A stretch of DNA of 64,000 nucleotides from Deltaproteobacteria bacterium (GCA_016218915.1 JACRCQ010000027.1:1-64000), one strand, 5' to 3'; positions 25,581 through 36,648 are shown, numbered from the stretch's first letter. Numbers and translations: made by a program. Notes: generated by a model from the sequence alone, not told the origin.

Positions 25581-27362
25581 TCACCCATCGATCACCTGGC
25601 GAATCTTCTTGGCCAAGGCTTCGTACGAGTAGGGCTTGGGCAGGAACTCGACCTCTGCCGGCTGGTTGCGGGTGCGGAGCACCGCGTCTCCCGCATGCCC
25701 TGATGTGAAGAGCGCCTTGAGCTCAGGGCGCATGCCGCTCAACCTCTCCACCAGCTCGCGGCCGTTCATCCCTGGCATGACCACGTCGGTGACCACGATG
25801 TGGATCTGCCCGGTGTGCCGCTGGCACAGCTCGAGCGCTTCGGATCCGCGCGACGCGGTCAGCACGCGGTAACCGAGCTGCGCGAGCAGCATCGCGGTCA
25901 CTTCACGCACCAGATTGTCGTCCTCAACGAGCAGCACCACCTCCGTGCCCCTGGGAAGGTTCGCAGTCACCGGCGGAACCACGTTCGGATCGAGCTGCTC
26001 GCTGACGCGGGGCAGATACACGGTGAACACGGCGCCATGGCCCGGCTCGGATTGCACCCCAATGGCGCCTCCGTGCTGCTGCACGATTCCGTACACCGTG
26101 GAGAGCCCGAGCCCGGTGCCTTGTCCGATGGGACGGGTCGTGAAGAACGGCTCGAAGATCCGCTTCTGCAGCTCTGCGGACATGCCCACACCCGTGTCGG
26201 TCACGCGCAGGATCACGTAGGCGCCTGCCGGAAGCGACGCGCTCGCCGGGCAGGCTCCTTCGTCGAGGGTCGCGTTGCTGGTCTCGATCGTCAGCTGGCC
26301 GCCGGAGGGCATGGCATCGCGCGCATTGACCGCGAGGTTGACGATCACCTGCTCGATCTGGCCTGGATCGGCCCTGACGCGACCGAGCTCAGGCTCGATC
26401 CGCGCGACGAGCTCGATGTCTTCGCCGATGATGCGCCCGAGCAGAGCGCGCAGGTTGCCGACGATGTCGTTCAAGTTGATGACCCGTGGGGCCATCAGCT
26501 GCTGTGAGCTGAAAGCGAGCAGCTGGCGCGTGAGCGTAGCAGCGCGACGAGCTGCGCCCGAGATCTCCATGAGGGATTCGTGCGCGCGATCCCCGGGCTG
26601 CGTTGCCTTCAGGGCGATCGCCACGTGTCCGAAGATGCCGGTGAGCAGGTTGTTGAAGTCGTGGGCCACGCCACCGGCGAGGCGGCCGACAGCTTCGAGC
26701 TTCTGCTGGCGGGCGAGCTGCGCCTCGATCGAGCGCTTGTCTTCTTCGGCGCGCCGACGCTCGTCGATCTGCTGCTGCAGCTCGAGGTTGGCGCGTGACA
26801 GCTCCGCGGTGCGCGCCTCCACGAGCTGCTCGAGCCGCTCGCGGTACTTGGCAAGCTCGGCTTCCACGCGGCGCTGCCCTGTGATGTCCCGGATGACCCC
26901 CACGAGGACCTTGCGGCCGCTGTGGTCCACGAAAGACGACTTCTTGGTCAGAATTACATGGGTGACGCCGCGCGAGTCGGTGAAGCTCTCCTCGTTGACG
27001 TTCGCTACGCCGGAGCTCATCACCTGAACGTCTTTCTCCCAGAACACCTTCGCTTCCTGCTCGGGAAAGAAGTCGAAGTCCGACTTGCCAATCAGCTCCT
27101 CGCGCGCATAGCCCATGAACTCGCAATAGGCGTCGTTGAGGATGATCCAGCGGTGCTCGTCATCCTTGACGAACACCGGATCCGCCATGGTGTTGATGAT
27201 GCTGTAGAGAAACGCTCGCGCCTCGTCCTCCACGGAACGGCTCGCTCGCACCTGCTCGAGCTCGCTGCGCAGGCGCTGGGCGACCGCCTCGAGCTCCGAC
27301 AGCATTCGACGCAACTCCGCCAGATCGCCCCTGTCCGCAGCAGGATCAGTCTTGTCTGCCAT
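25581..27362 (-). CDS. Hybrid sensor histidine kinase (PAS-HisKA-HATPase-REC)
   Basis: A 593-residue cytosolic hybrid kinase. A coiled-coil start leads to a PAS domain (about 50-165, with FVKDDEHRW and VIRDITGQ), a second coiled coil, and the HisKA box GVAHDFNN with phospho-acceptor His234. The ATPase domain shows NLAVNARDAM, DTGVGM and TGLGLSTVYG. A C-terminal receiver has VEDD, acceptor Asp526 in TDVVMPGMNG and Lys576. There are no membrane helices, so the signal is likely internal (ligand, redox or light through PAS). No separate response regulator is adjacent; the receiver may pass the phosphate to an unlinked partner. Confidence 0.93.
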   Translation of the reverse strand: MADKTDPAADRGDLAELRRMLSELEAVAQRLRSELEQVRASRSVEDEARAFLYSIINTMADPVFVKDDEHRWIILNDAYCEFMGYAREELIGKSDFDFFPEQEAKVFWEKDVQVMSSGVANVNEESFTDSRGVTHVILTKKSSFVDHSGRKVLVGVIRDITGQRRVEAELAKYRERLEQLVEARTAELSRANLELQQQIDERRRAEEDKRSIEAQLARQQKLEAVGRLAGGVAHDFNNLLTGIFGHVAIALKATQPGDRAHESLMEISGAARRAATLTRQLLAFSSQQLMAPRVINLNDIVGNLRALLGRIIGEDIELVARIEPELGRVRADPGQIEQVIVNLAVNARDAMPSGGQLTIETSNATLDEGACPASASLPAGAYVILRVTDTGVGMSAELQKRIFEPFFTTRPIGQGTGLGLSTVYGIVQQHGGAIGVQSEPGHGAVFTVYLPRVSEQLDPNVVPPVTANLPRGTEVVLLVEDDNLVREVTAMLLAQLGYRVLTASRGSEALELCQRHTGQIHIVVTDVVMPGMNGRELVERLSGMRPELKALFTSGHAGDAVLRTRNQPAEVEFLPKPYSYEALAKKIRQVIDG

Positions 27363-27439
27363 CCACTGCCCTCTTCGACACCCGAAGGCGCATCATAGGA
27401 CCGAGGCGCGGTCCTCTCAAGCTGTGCTCTTTCCCGTTT

Positions 27440-28906
<1,467 letters not shown>

Positions 28907-28915
28907 GAGGGCGGG

Positions 28916-31576
28916 CTAAAGCTGCACCGTCTTGCACTCCGTCGAAAGCACGTAGCCTTCTTCGACCGTCCTCAGAAGCTCGCGAAGCCCAAGCTTTCGA
29001 AGGGTCGAAACCGCAACCCGAACGCGATGTGCCCCTGCTGAGGCGATCACCTTCTCGTTCGGCCATGCCGCGGCAAGCACCTCTTCCCAGCTCAGCGCGT
29101 GTCCGGGCTGCTGGAGCCGTTCCTGCACGAGCCGATCGAGCAGGCGCGCAAGGGGGCGGCGACGCTCCAGGCTGACGCACTCGCCCAGGGGTGCCCGGAA
29201 CCACTGCGCTGCAGGCGCCACCACGAGCGCATCCTCGGGCGGTGGAGCTGTCGATAGCGTGGAAGGACGATTCTCGCAGCGAAGGGCAATGCGGACCTGA
29301 ACGGATCCGGCCGCGACGGTCTCGGCATGCTCTCGCGCCTCTGCAACGCCTGCACCCTGGATCAGCGCTCGCTGAAGGCTTGCGAGCGACGCCACCGATG
29401 GAGCGCGGAGCGACTCGGCGAGTGCGGCCGCTCGCTGCAACGACGCGGCGGCGTCCTCGTTGCGAAGCGCCTCGCGGTCCAGCGCGGCAAGATGCGCCAG
29501 GACGAACCCCGAATGCAGCGCATCGCCATCGTTGCCCAGAAGATCCAGCGCCTGCCGCAGAAGCGTGTAGGCCTCCGCACCTCTGCCTTGCTCGCGACGC
29601 ACGATTCCCAGCAGCCCGGTGAACCATCCACCATGGGTCGGCATCCCGAGCTCGCGCATCGCTGCGACCGCTTCGTCGAACGCAGCTTCTGCGCCTGCGA
29701 GGTCCCCAGCATCCTGCGCAAGCAGCCCCATGAGCCCAGCGGCCATGGCCCCGCCTGCGGGGTCGCCGATAGCCGCATAGCATTCTGCGCTCGCTTGGAG
29801 GTGCGAGCGCGCTTCCTGCAAACGGCCCACATCGAGCAGGACTTCTGCGAGCATGCGATGGTCGAGCGCCAGGGCGATCGTGTTGCGATGCGCTTCGTGC
29901 GCTGCCACGGCTCGCTCCAGAAGTGGCAGGGCCTCGCTGCTGCGCCCCTCGCGCGCGATCAGATGCCCCAGGCTCGCCATCGCACGGGCTTCGTGACCGA
30001 GCGCGCCTGCGCTGCGCCACAGCGACATCGCCTTCTCGTGGTGCCGCCTCGCTTCTTCTGCTTCCCCGCGGTTCGAGAAGATCTGCGCGAGCTCCAGCGT
30101 TGCCTCGGCTTCGAGCCCCGCTGCGCGCAGCGTGCGAGCCGTCCCCACCGCATGCAGCAGATCCCGCGACGCCGCCCGTGCGTCCCCGCGCATGCGGTGC
30201 AATGCTCCACGAAGCGCGAATGCCCTTCCGACCAGCAGCGGATCCGCGCCCGAGTCCTTGGTCGCGTTCAGGGTAGGCTCGAGCACCCGCATCCACGACT
30301 GCATCGGGCCGTGCAGCTGCGCGACTGCAGCGAGCACCAGCAGCGCCCGCAACGCGGGCTCTGCAGCGCGTGCCGTGACAGGTTGATGCTCGGCCACGCG
30401 CTCCACGATCGCCAGCAGGTTCTCCCGATCGAGCTGAGCTGCAGCGCCGTCCTCCCGACCTTCTGCCCAGCGCTCACCACATCCGACGAACCAGTCCGCG
30501 TGCCGCTCCTGCAGACCGCGCGCCTCCTGTGGGTCCAAGCGACGCGCCGCAAGGTCGCGTACGGCACGGTACAGCTCCAGGCGCGTCTCGCCCGGTGCGT
30601 GCTTCGGCGCAAAGGCCCGCAGCATCGACTTGTCCCGAAGCGACTGCAGCACGTCGAGCACAGGCGGCGCCCCTGCGTCGGCGTGCAGGTCGATCACCGC
30701 CTCCGCAGCCTCGGTGGAGAACCCTCCCCTGAAGACCGTACAGTGGCACAGCGCCCGCTGCTCCCAGGGATCGAGCGCATTCCACGACGCTTCGATCGCG
30801 GCATCGAGCGTTGCGTGTCGCCCCGCATCGCCCCGCGCGAGCACTTCGGAGCCAGTGCGCAGCCTGTGGAGAAGAGCTCGTGCGCTCATCACGGACATGC
30901 GCGGCGCCGCAAGCTTGATCGCCAGCGGGATTCCGTCGAGCGCCCGCACGATCCCGTCCACGAACGGCCGGTCCGCTGCTGTGAGCGCGTAGTCCTGCCG
31001 ACGCTTGCGCACGCACTGCACGAACAGATCCACTGCCTCGGAATCCGCTGGGAGACCGTCCGCAGTGGGCAGCTGCAGCGAGCCGACTTCCTGCACCGTC
31101 TCCTCGGGCAGCTTCAGACGCTCACGCGTGGTCACCAGGAAGCGTGCGTCCGGCGCGAGCTCAAGCCACCTGCCCACGGTCTCTGGTGCATGGCGCACGA
31201 TGCCTTCTACGTTGTCCAGCACCAGCAGCGTCTCGCCGCGCGCTGAGATCGCCTTGCCCACCCGCCCAACAGCGTCGCCCTTGCCCCCTGCGCTGTCCGC
31301 CATGCCGAGCGCCGAGGCAACCGCATCGCACAACGCTGCCACGTGCCTGGCTTCGCTCGCATCGCAATGGAATACGCTGCATCCGCTTCGCTCTTGCTCT
31401 GCACGCGCGATCTCGACTGCCAGCCGCGACTTGCCGATCCCTGCGAGCCCGGTCAGCGTCAGCACGCGAAAGTCACCCTGCAGCGCATCCAATGCGAGGC
31501 GCAGCTCCTCGCGCCTGCCCACCATCGGGTCAGCGTGCGGGATCAACGAGGGTCGTTTGGAGGAAGGCACGGGCAC
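28916..31576 (-). CDS. STAND ATPase transcriptional regulator with TPRs and C-terminal winged helix
   Basis: An 886-residue regulator of the AfsR/MalT/NB-ARC type with domain order reversed from AfsR. The nucleotide-binding domain is first: Walker A GLAGIGKS (43-50), Walker B-like TLLVLDNVEG, sensor LVTTRERL, and IPLAIKLAA. About 400 residues of TPR-like helices follow (ALRALLVLAAVA to AAALAES). The last 95 residues resemble an OmpR/Trans_reg_C winged helix (LSWEEVLAAAWPNE, RVRVAVSTLRKLGL, EEGYVLS). Such proteins are ligand-gated switches that oligomerise on ATP binding and control transcription. It sits between a serpin gene (30-base gap) and a kinase gene (nine-base gap). Confidence 0.85.
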   Translation of the reverse strand: MPVPSSKRPSLIPHADPMVGRREELRLALDALQGDFRVLTLTGLAGIGKSRLAVEIARAEQERSGCSVFHCDASEARHVAALCDAVASALGMADSAGGKGDAVGRVGKAISARGETLLVLDNVEGIVRHAPETVGRWLELAPDARFLVTTRERLKLPEETVQEVGSLQLPTADGLPADSEAVDLFVQCVRKRRQDYALTAADRPFVDGIVRALDGIPLAIKLAAPRMSVMSARALLHRLRTGSEVLARGDAGRHATLDAAIEASWNALDPWEQRALCHCTVFRGGFSTEAAEAVIDLHADAGAPPVLDVLQSLRDKSMLRAFAPKHAPGETRLELYRAVRDLAARRLDPQEARGLQERHADWFVGCGERWAEGREDGAAAQLDRENLLAIVERVAEHQPVTARAAEPALRALLVLAAVAQLHGPMQSWMRVLEPTLNATKDSGADPLLVGRAFALRGALHRMRGDARAASRDLLHAVGTARTLRAAGLEAEATLELAQIFSNRGEAEEARRHHEKAMSLWRSAGALGHEARAMASLGHLIAREGRSSEALPLLERAVAAHEAHRNTIALALDHRMLAEVLLDVGRLQEARSHLQASAECYAAIGDPAGGAMAAGLMGLLAQDAGDLAGAEAAFDEAVAAMRELGMPTHGGWFTGLLGIVRREQGRGAEAYTLLRQALDLLGNDGDALHSGFVLAHLAALDREALRNEDAAASLQRAAALAESLRAPSVASLASLQRALIQGAGVAEAREHAETVAAGSVQVRIALRCENRPSTLSTAPPPEDALVVAPAAQWFRAPLGECVSLERRRPLARLLDRLVQERLQQPGHALSWEEVLAAAWPNEKVIASAGAHRVRVAVSTLRKLGLRELLRTVEEGYVLSTECKTVQL

Positions 31577-31606
31577 AACTATACAACGCTCGGCTCGCCG
31601 TATCCG

Positions 31607-32953
31607 CTACTTCACCGTCGGATCGGCAACGCGGCCCATGAACAGGATCAGCCCAGAGCGGGTATCGCGCAGAAAGAACAGGAAGGGGTGATCTGCCTTG
31701 AACTCCTTCGGAGGATCCTTGGGAGGCGCTGACCCTGCCCGCGCCATGACCACCGCCGTGCCCCCTGCCGCTTCGGTCCCCTTCTCGTCGAGCTTCACAA
31801 ACGACTTGTGAAAGACCTTGCTGATCACGAGCCGGTCCGCTGGATCGGGCGGGTTGCCGATGTCCCTGAAGTCAGCCTTGTTCCGATCGAACGCGGTCTT
31901 CACCCCGAGCTTTCCAAGCGCCGTGCGAAGCTCGATCGAGCTCGGTGGATCGATCTCGAACCGCGGCAGCGCCACGCTCACCCGCTCGAACTTGAGGTCT
32001 CTCATCCAGCGATCGATCGCCTTGGGCGTCATCGCCTTCTCCACCCCGCCCAGCCCGTCGATCGCGTCAGGCAGCACGAGCACCATCGACGAGTCGCCTG
32101 ACTTGTAGGGCAGCTCGAGAATCTTCACGCCATCCTGCACCCCATGGCGCAGGTAGCCTGTCCGGTTCATCGTCGGCACGTCCTTCTTGTCGGTCGCAGT
32201 CACCGAGAACGGGGCAGGCTTGGTCGCCGCGAGCTGGAAGGGATCCTCCCACTCGGCCTTGAAGTAGATGGCATTCACCAGCGCGAGCCGGGTCTGATCA
32301 TCCACTCCGTTCGCCGGGATCAGATCCTTGATCCGGTCCTGGGTCTCCTTCGCCACCCAGTCGTTGATCAGCTTGCGAGCACTCTCCGCTGCCTTGAGGA
32401 AGTCGACGGGCTCGAGCGGAGCTCCGAAGATCTGCCCGGTCTTGTCGACGTACGGTTGCTCGAAAGCGTACGTCTTCTCGCCGAACAGCTTGTTCGCCAC
32501 ACGCAGGACCGTAGGCCCGCTGCCCGCATTCCACGTTCGCACGAGCTCGCCGGTGGATGCGATGAAGTCGTCAACGGAGCCTCCGATGTGCAGCGCGCGT
32601 TTCAGCTCGGACGCGGTGTCACCCCTGGCGCCGCCCAGCGTCATCGCAAGGGCCGTGACGATGCTGGCCGGGGAGATCGCAAGATTTCCCTGCGTATCTC
32701 GGATGGCGCCCCACAGATCGGTGCAGAATGCGTTGGTGCTGGCGACGAGCGCGCCCGAAGCCGGGCGGGAGGGCTGCGCGGAGTTCGCCGGAACGGCAGG
32801 GGATGAGCCATCGGTCCTGGTCGGAGAGGCGTTTGCCGTCGGCGCCGAGGGCATGGGTGTTGGCGACGAGCTTCGCCCGGAGTCAGGCGAGCAGCGCGCA
32901 TCGCAGGCGGACAGCGACAAGGCGAGGGGGACCAGGGCGAGCTTCGGGTTCAT
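31607..32953 (-). CDS. Serpin-family protease inhibitor, lipoprotein
   Basis: About 448 residues. The ATG at 32953 begins a lipoprotein signal ending LSLSAC; a longer frame to 32983 is less likely. A Ser/Pro/Thr linker precedes a full serpin domain of about 370 residues with NLAISPASI, LVNAIYFKAEW, and the C-terminal HPFLFFLRD and GLILFMGRV. The reactive-centre hinge EKGTEAAGGTAV has small residues and Thr at P14, which fits the inhibitory mechanism; the scissile bond should lie near MARAGS, though P1 cannot be fixed. It would trap serine or cysteine proteases at the cell surface. Confidence 0.92.
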   Translation of the reverse strand: MNPKLALVPLALSLSACDARCSPDSGRSSSPTPMPSAPTANASPTRTDGSSPAVPANSAQPSRPASGALVASTNAFCTDLWGAIRDTQGNLAISPASIVTALAMTLGGARGDTASELKRALHIGGSVDDFIASTGELVRTWNAGSGPTVLRVANKLFGEKTYAFEQPYVDKTGQIFGAPLEPVDFLKAAESARKLINDWVAKETQDRIKDLIPANGVDDQTRLALVNAIYFKAEWEDPFQLAATKPAPFSVTATDKKDVPTMNRTGYLRHGVQDGVKILELPYKSGDSSMVLVLPDAIDGLGGVEKAMTPKAIDRWMRDLKFERVSVALPRFEIDPPSSIELRTALGKLGVKTAFDRNKADFRDIGNPPDPADRLVISKVFHKSFVKLDEKGTEAAGGTAVVMARAGSAPPKDPPKEFKADHPFLFFLRDTRSGLILFMGRVADPTVK

Positions 32954-33047
32954 GGGTGCAAGACTGGACCAGGATCGGTTCAAAAAACAGACCCACGGGC
33001 TCGGCGCAGCAGCGACGCTGTAGGGACGCGGCGGAATCGCGGGGCCA

Positions 33048-33090
33048 GACGCGGCGGGCCGCGTCGAACGGATGCGCGCCGATGGCGCGC
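33048..33090. repeat. Two adjacent perfect inverted repeats
   Basis: Between the diverging serpin and hypothetical genes stand GACGCGGC-GG-GCCGCGTC (33048-33065) and GCGCGCC-GAT-GGCGCGC (33074-33090). Both stems are perfect. They could be paired operators, a REP-type element or RNA hairpins in a leader; the sequence does not decide. Confidence 0.7.
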
Positions 33091-33154
33091 CGCTACTGAT
33101 CGACGGCCGTATCCTCTGCGTCGACCGCTCTGGTTCTTCCTTGGTGCCTCCGGT

Positions 33155-33586
33155 TTGAAACGGCCATCATTCCACCGATTTCGACGGTCGCTGGTCGGTT
33201 TCTTGCGGGCTCCTCCCGGCCGAGGCACCCTCCCTCCATTACGCAGAGCGAAGGATGCGAGGCTCGGGTTGAAGCAGGGCGACTTCCTTGATCTCGTGTA
33301 TCGACTCGTCAGGGAGAACCAATCGCGGAAGGCTCTGACCGTCGTGTATGACTACATGGATCGCCTCGTGCTCGACGGACGATTCCCGCAAGCAGCGACC
33401 GTTCTCCAGATCGTGGACCTCACTCAGCTGGATTCGACTTGCATCGTGGGCTTTCTCACCGTCACTTTCTCGGCCCGCGAGCACATTCCCACCTGGGCAC
33501 CCCTCCAGGTGCGGGCGCGGCAGGCTTGCCTCGACCGAGGGATGCCTGCAGACAAGGTCGAGCGGGTGTTCGGAGATATGAAGTGA
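33155..33586 (+). CDS. Hypothetical protein
   Basis: A predicted soluble helical protein of about 105-143 residues. The frame opens with TTG at 33155, preceded by no ribosome site; another TTG at 33269 is possible. The part from LKQGDFLDLVYRLV onward looks protein-like, with amphipathic helices and the ending DKVERVFGDMK; the Arg-rich first 35 residues may not be translated. No family recognised. It is a lone plus-strand gene between minus-strand genes. Confidence 0.5.
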   Translation: MKRPSFHRFRRSLVGFLRAPPGRGTLPPLRRAKDARLGLKQGDFLDLVYRLVRENQSRKALTVVYDYMDRLVLDGRFPQAATVLQIVDLTQLDSTCIVGFLTVTFSAREHIPTWAPLQVRARQACLDRGMPADKVERVFGDMK

Positions 33587-33684
33587 CAGCGCCGAGTTGG
33601 TTGCGGCTCGCCTGGGCGACAGGAGCTCAGATCCGCGCAGCCATCGACAAAGGCTGACTGAGGGCCCTATTGGCGGCCAGCCCT

Positions 33685-34677
33685 TCAGGCCTCCAGCTTC
33701 ACGGATCCCTTTTCGTCAACAGTCCCCTGCCTCTGCAGCATCGTCACCGCGCCAATCAACACGAGCCCTGCGATCACCTGCCTTGCGTCCATGCCGTGCC
33801 CGAACACGCCCCACGTGATCACCACTGCAACCAGAGTCTGCATCTGCTCGAAGTACCCTGCCAGCGACGCAGGTGTCCCACGCAGTCCCCGGAAGTAGAT
33901 CGCCAGCGGGATTCCGCCGGACACCGTCGCTAGCGCCACGAGCATCACCCAGGAGCCTGCAGATGCCTGCGCAGGCAGCAGGTGCGCTGCGTCGAACCTG
34001 CCGCGTGCCGCAACGATCCCCGCCATGCACACAAGCCCGACCATCACTCGTATCGTCGAAGCCACGGCAACCGGCAGCTCCTTCATCGCCCCTCGCCCGA
34101 CCACGGTGCCAGCTCCCCACGCGAGCGCGCAAAGCAGCGTGTAGAGCGTGGAGATCCCCCACCACGACGCTCCGGCAGCGTGCGTCGGATCGCCGGACAG
34201 CAGCAAGCCTGCGCCAAGAGCCACGGGTGCCCAGAGCCAGAAACGCCCGTTGGGACGCTCTCCGTGTACTGCCCACCCGCCGAACGTCGAGATCACCGGC
34301 TGCACGTTGAGCAGCAGATTCACCACCGTGGGATTGCCTGTGCGCAGCGCCTCTGTGAAGAAGACCGTGCCTACGGCTGACCCCGCGACGCCCGAAATCG
34401 CGAGGTAGCCCAGCGTCCGAAGCGGGATCCGCTTGGGCCAGGTGCGACGCTGCAGCCAGAGCCAAGGCAGAAACGTGATCAGGATGAGCACGTGCTCGAT
34501 CAGCACGAGCACGTCCGATGCGTACAACCCGGACTTGCCGTACCTGCCGCCTTCGGTCAGCGGAATGCGGAACGCGCTCTCCGAACCCCAGAGCCCGGAG
34601 CCGATCGCTACGTACCAGGGAGCGGATGGCTGGTGTTTCGCAGGCAGGTCACCGCCTGCATCCGAAGCCTTGATCAC
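33685..34677 (-). CDS. EamA/DMT-family transporter
   Basis: About 330 residues with ten predicted membrane helices in the two-fold EamA repeat pattern (first half from APWYVAIGSGLWGS; second half from WWGISTLYTLLCALAWG). Members export amino acids, nucleosides or metabolites; the substrate cannot be told. The open frame runs to 34962, but the extra 95 residues are not membrane-like and would cover the divergent promoter, so GTG at 34677 (or 34710) is preferred. Confidence 0.82.
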   Translation of the reverse strand: MIKASDAGGDLPAKHQPSAPWYVAIGSGLWGSESAFRIPLTEGGRYGKSGLYASDVLVLIEHVLILITFLPWLWLQRRTWPKRIPLRTLGYLAISGVAGSAVGTVFFTEALRTGNPTVVNLLLNVQPVISTFGGWAVHGERPNGRFWLWAPVALGAGLLLSGDPTHAAGASWWGISTLYTLLCALAWGAGTVVGRGAMKELPVAVASTIRVMVGLVCMAGIVAARGRFDAAHLLPAQASAGSWVMLVALATVSGGIPLAIYFRGLRGTPASLAGYFEQMQTLVAVVITWGVFGHGMDARQVIAGLVLIGAVTMLQRQGTVDEKGSVKLEA

Positions 34678-34813
34678 AGTTGTGCTGGTGGCGATGGCAG
34701 CTGCGCTCACCGCCGGTTCATTGGGTTGGGATGTCCAAGGCGCAATGGGCTCCGAGCTCTGCGGCCACAGACCGTGTAGACGGCCGATTCTGATCCTTGT
34801 ACCCGTGGATCCG

Positions 34814-36583
34814 ATGGCCGAATTCACTGTCGATGATGCGAGAGCGGTGCTCGAGTCCCACGTCCGGACGACGCGCTGGCTGCGTCGCGGAATTGCCGCC
34901 AAGCTCCCCATCGACTCGTTCGCCGGCTCAGGCGCGTTCCATGTGATCTTCCAGTCGTTCACCGAGGAGCGACGTACCTATCCGAGCCACGTTCCCTTCC
35001 ACGGCCAGATCATCGATGGCCCGGAGAACGGTGCGCCTCCCCGCGCATGGGACATCCTCGTGCAGGTCCCGGGAACCTTCATCAACCAGAATGTCACGCT
35101 CGAAGTCCCGCACACAGCCTCGGTCAAGACTTGCCACGGGTGCGACGGCAGCGGGCAGAACACCTGCGGCACGTGCGGCGGCAGAGGGCAGAACACCTGC
35201 GGTCGCTGCAACGGACGCGGACACACGCACGAGTCGCGAACCATCACCAAGACCGACTCGCAGGGGAACACGACCACAACGACGGAGCACTACGACGAGC
35301 GGTGCTGGACGTGCAGCGGAAGCGGGCATGTGACCTGCGGCCCGTGCGGAGGAACCGGACGGATCACCTGCAGCACTTGCAGCGGACACGGCAAGCTCAA
35401 GCATTTCACCGAGCTGCTCGTGGAATGGAAGACCCACTCGTCCGAGCGCGTCCTCGAGAAGTCCGACCTTCCTGATGACCTTGTTGCGGGCGCGCAAGGT
35501 TCCGTGGTCCACGAGGAAGAAGACGCCGTCGTAGAGCAGCGGGCCGGGGGCGGGGGCGGACCGTACCGGGGTGACGTCCGCGTCAACAGCGAGGTGCACG
35601 ACGCAGCCAACAAGCTCATCGCAGGTCATCGCTTCGGCACCGGAGTCAAGCTCCACCGCCAGAAGCTCGTGGTGCGCGGCGTACCGGTGTTCGAAGCGCA
35701 CTATCGATGGGGCAAGGCTCAACGGCGCTTCTGGGTGTTTGGTCTTGATCGCCAGGTGCATGCGCCGAACTACCCTCTGTCGATCGTGCGCATCGCGTCG
35801 GCTTGCACTGCAGTCGCTGCGTTCATAGGCGGGATCACCGCGTTCGCGATCAGCGCGTCGCGCGCGCCGCCTGCCCCGCCGCCAAGCGCGTACTCCCATC
35901 CTGCGCCGTTGCCGATCGTCGAGCTGCCTCCCGCGGCGTCCGCGAATCCTGTGCCAACCCGCGTGCCAATGGTTGCAGCAAGCGGACCCGTGCCAAAGCC
36001 AGCCAAAGGACGCGCAGTGGTCGAGCTGCGAACCGATCCGCCTGGAGCCGTGGTCCAGGTGGATGGCAAGAGAGCAGGCGTTTCGCCCTTGTTTCTCGCG
36101 ATCGCCGCTCCTGATGGGGGCGAGTGCACCGGGGGCAGATGCAACGGCGGCGCGTGCACGCCCGGCAGCTGCAGCAGCGGGATGTGCCTTCCCGAAATCT
36201 GCTCTTCTCCCACGGGCAAGTGCGACAAGCCGACCAAGTGCGCCAACGCGACGTGCACTGGCTCGACCTGTGAAGGAGCGCGTTGCGAAGGCGCGTCGTG
36301 CCCCAAGGGATATCGGTGCTCGGGCGCCCGATGCAGCGGCAAGCCGTGCACAGGTGGGACCTGTGACGGCACAACATGCCGCGGCTACGTGTGCAGCGGT
36401 TCCATGTGCAGCGGGGGGACGTGCTCAGGCGGGTGCGCGGGCAGCGTCTGTCCCGGAGGCGCGTGCACGGGGGGCACCTGCGAAAAGGTCACGATCGTGG
36501 TTCTCAAGCGCGAGGGGAAACCGGATCAGAAGCTCGAGATCGGCCCCTCCGACGCGCCGCTTCTCGAAGTCGGAGAGAAATAG
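34814..36583 (+). CDS. DnaJ-type CxxC domain protein with split PEGA domain and Cys-rich insert
   Basis: 589 residues from the ATG at 34814 (MAEFTVDD). Residues about 110-200 carry six CxxCxGxG-type zinc-finger repeats as in the DnaJ central domain, for example CGTCGGRGQNTCGRC, but no J domain. A folded region follows, then a single membrane helix near residue 330 (ACTAVAAFIGGITAFAI) and a Pro linker. The tail is a PEGA domain (AVVELRTDPPGAVVQVDGK) whose strands are separated by about 120 residues of CxxGxC-type repeats (some 35 cysteines), after which it resumes at EKVTIVVLKR. The insert would lie outside the inner membrane and the zinc fingers inside. Function unknown; a redox or metal sensing role is speculation. 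Confidence 0.78.
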   Translation: MAEFTVDDARAVLESHVRTTRWLRRGIAAKLPIDSFAGSGAFHVIFQSFTEERRTYPSHVPFHGQIIDGPENGAPPRAWDILVQVPGTFINQNVTLEVPHTASVKTCHGCDGSGQNTCGTCGGRGQNTCGRCNGRGHTHESRTITKTDSQGNTTTTTEHYDERCWTCSGSGHVTCGPCGGTGRITCSTCSGHGKLKHFTELLVEWKTHSSERVLEKSDLPDDLVAGAQGSVVHEEEDAVVEQRAGGGGGPYRGDVRVNSEVHDAANKLIAGHRFGTGVKLHRQKLVVRGVPVFEAHYRWGKAQRRFWVFGLDRQVHAPNYPLSIVRIASACTAVAAFIGGITAFAISASRAPPAPPPSAYSHPAPLPIVELPPAASANPVPTRVPMVAASGPVPKPAKGRAVVELRTDPPGAVVQVDGKRAGVSPLFLAIAAPDGGECTGGRCNGGACTPGSCSSGMCLPEICSSPTGKCDKPTKCANATCTGSTCEGARCEGASCPKGYRCSGARCSGKPCTGGTCDGTTCRGYVCSGSMCSGGTCSGGCAGSVCPGGACTGGTCEKVTIVVLKREGKPDQKLEIGPSDAPLLEVGEK

Positions 36584-36621
36584 GAGCGACGGGCCCTCCA
36601 GCATTCGCATTCTCATTCGCG

Positions 36622-36648
36622 TTGCTAGTCCCCAGTTCCTAGTTCTCT
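36622..36648 (+). repeat. Partial copy of the GTTCCTAGTTC element
   Basis: A 27-base stretch matches 39397-39423 with a single mismatch. It lies in the short gap between the PEGA-protein and esterase genes and represents one arm of the palindromic element at 39321-39423. Confidence 0.75.

Noticed and set aside
29327..31246. Long open frames opposite and in another frame of the STAND gene
   Set aside because: High third-position GC keeps other frames open; Arg/Ala/Cys-rich products without motifs.
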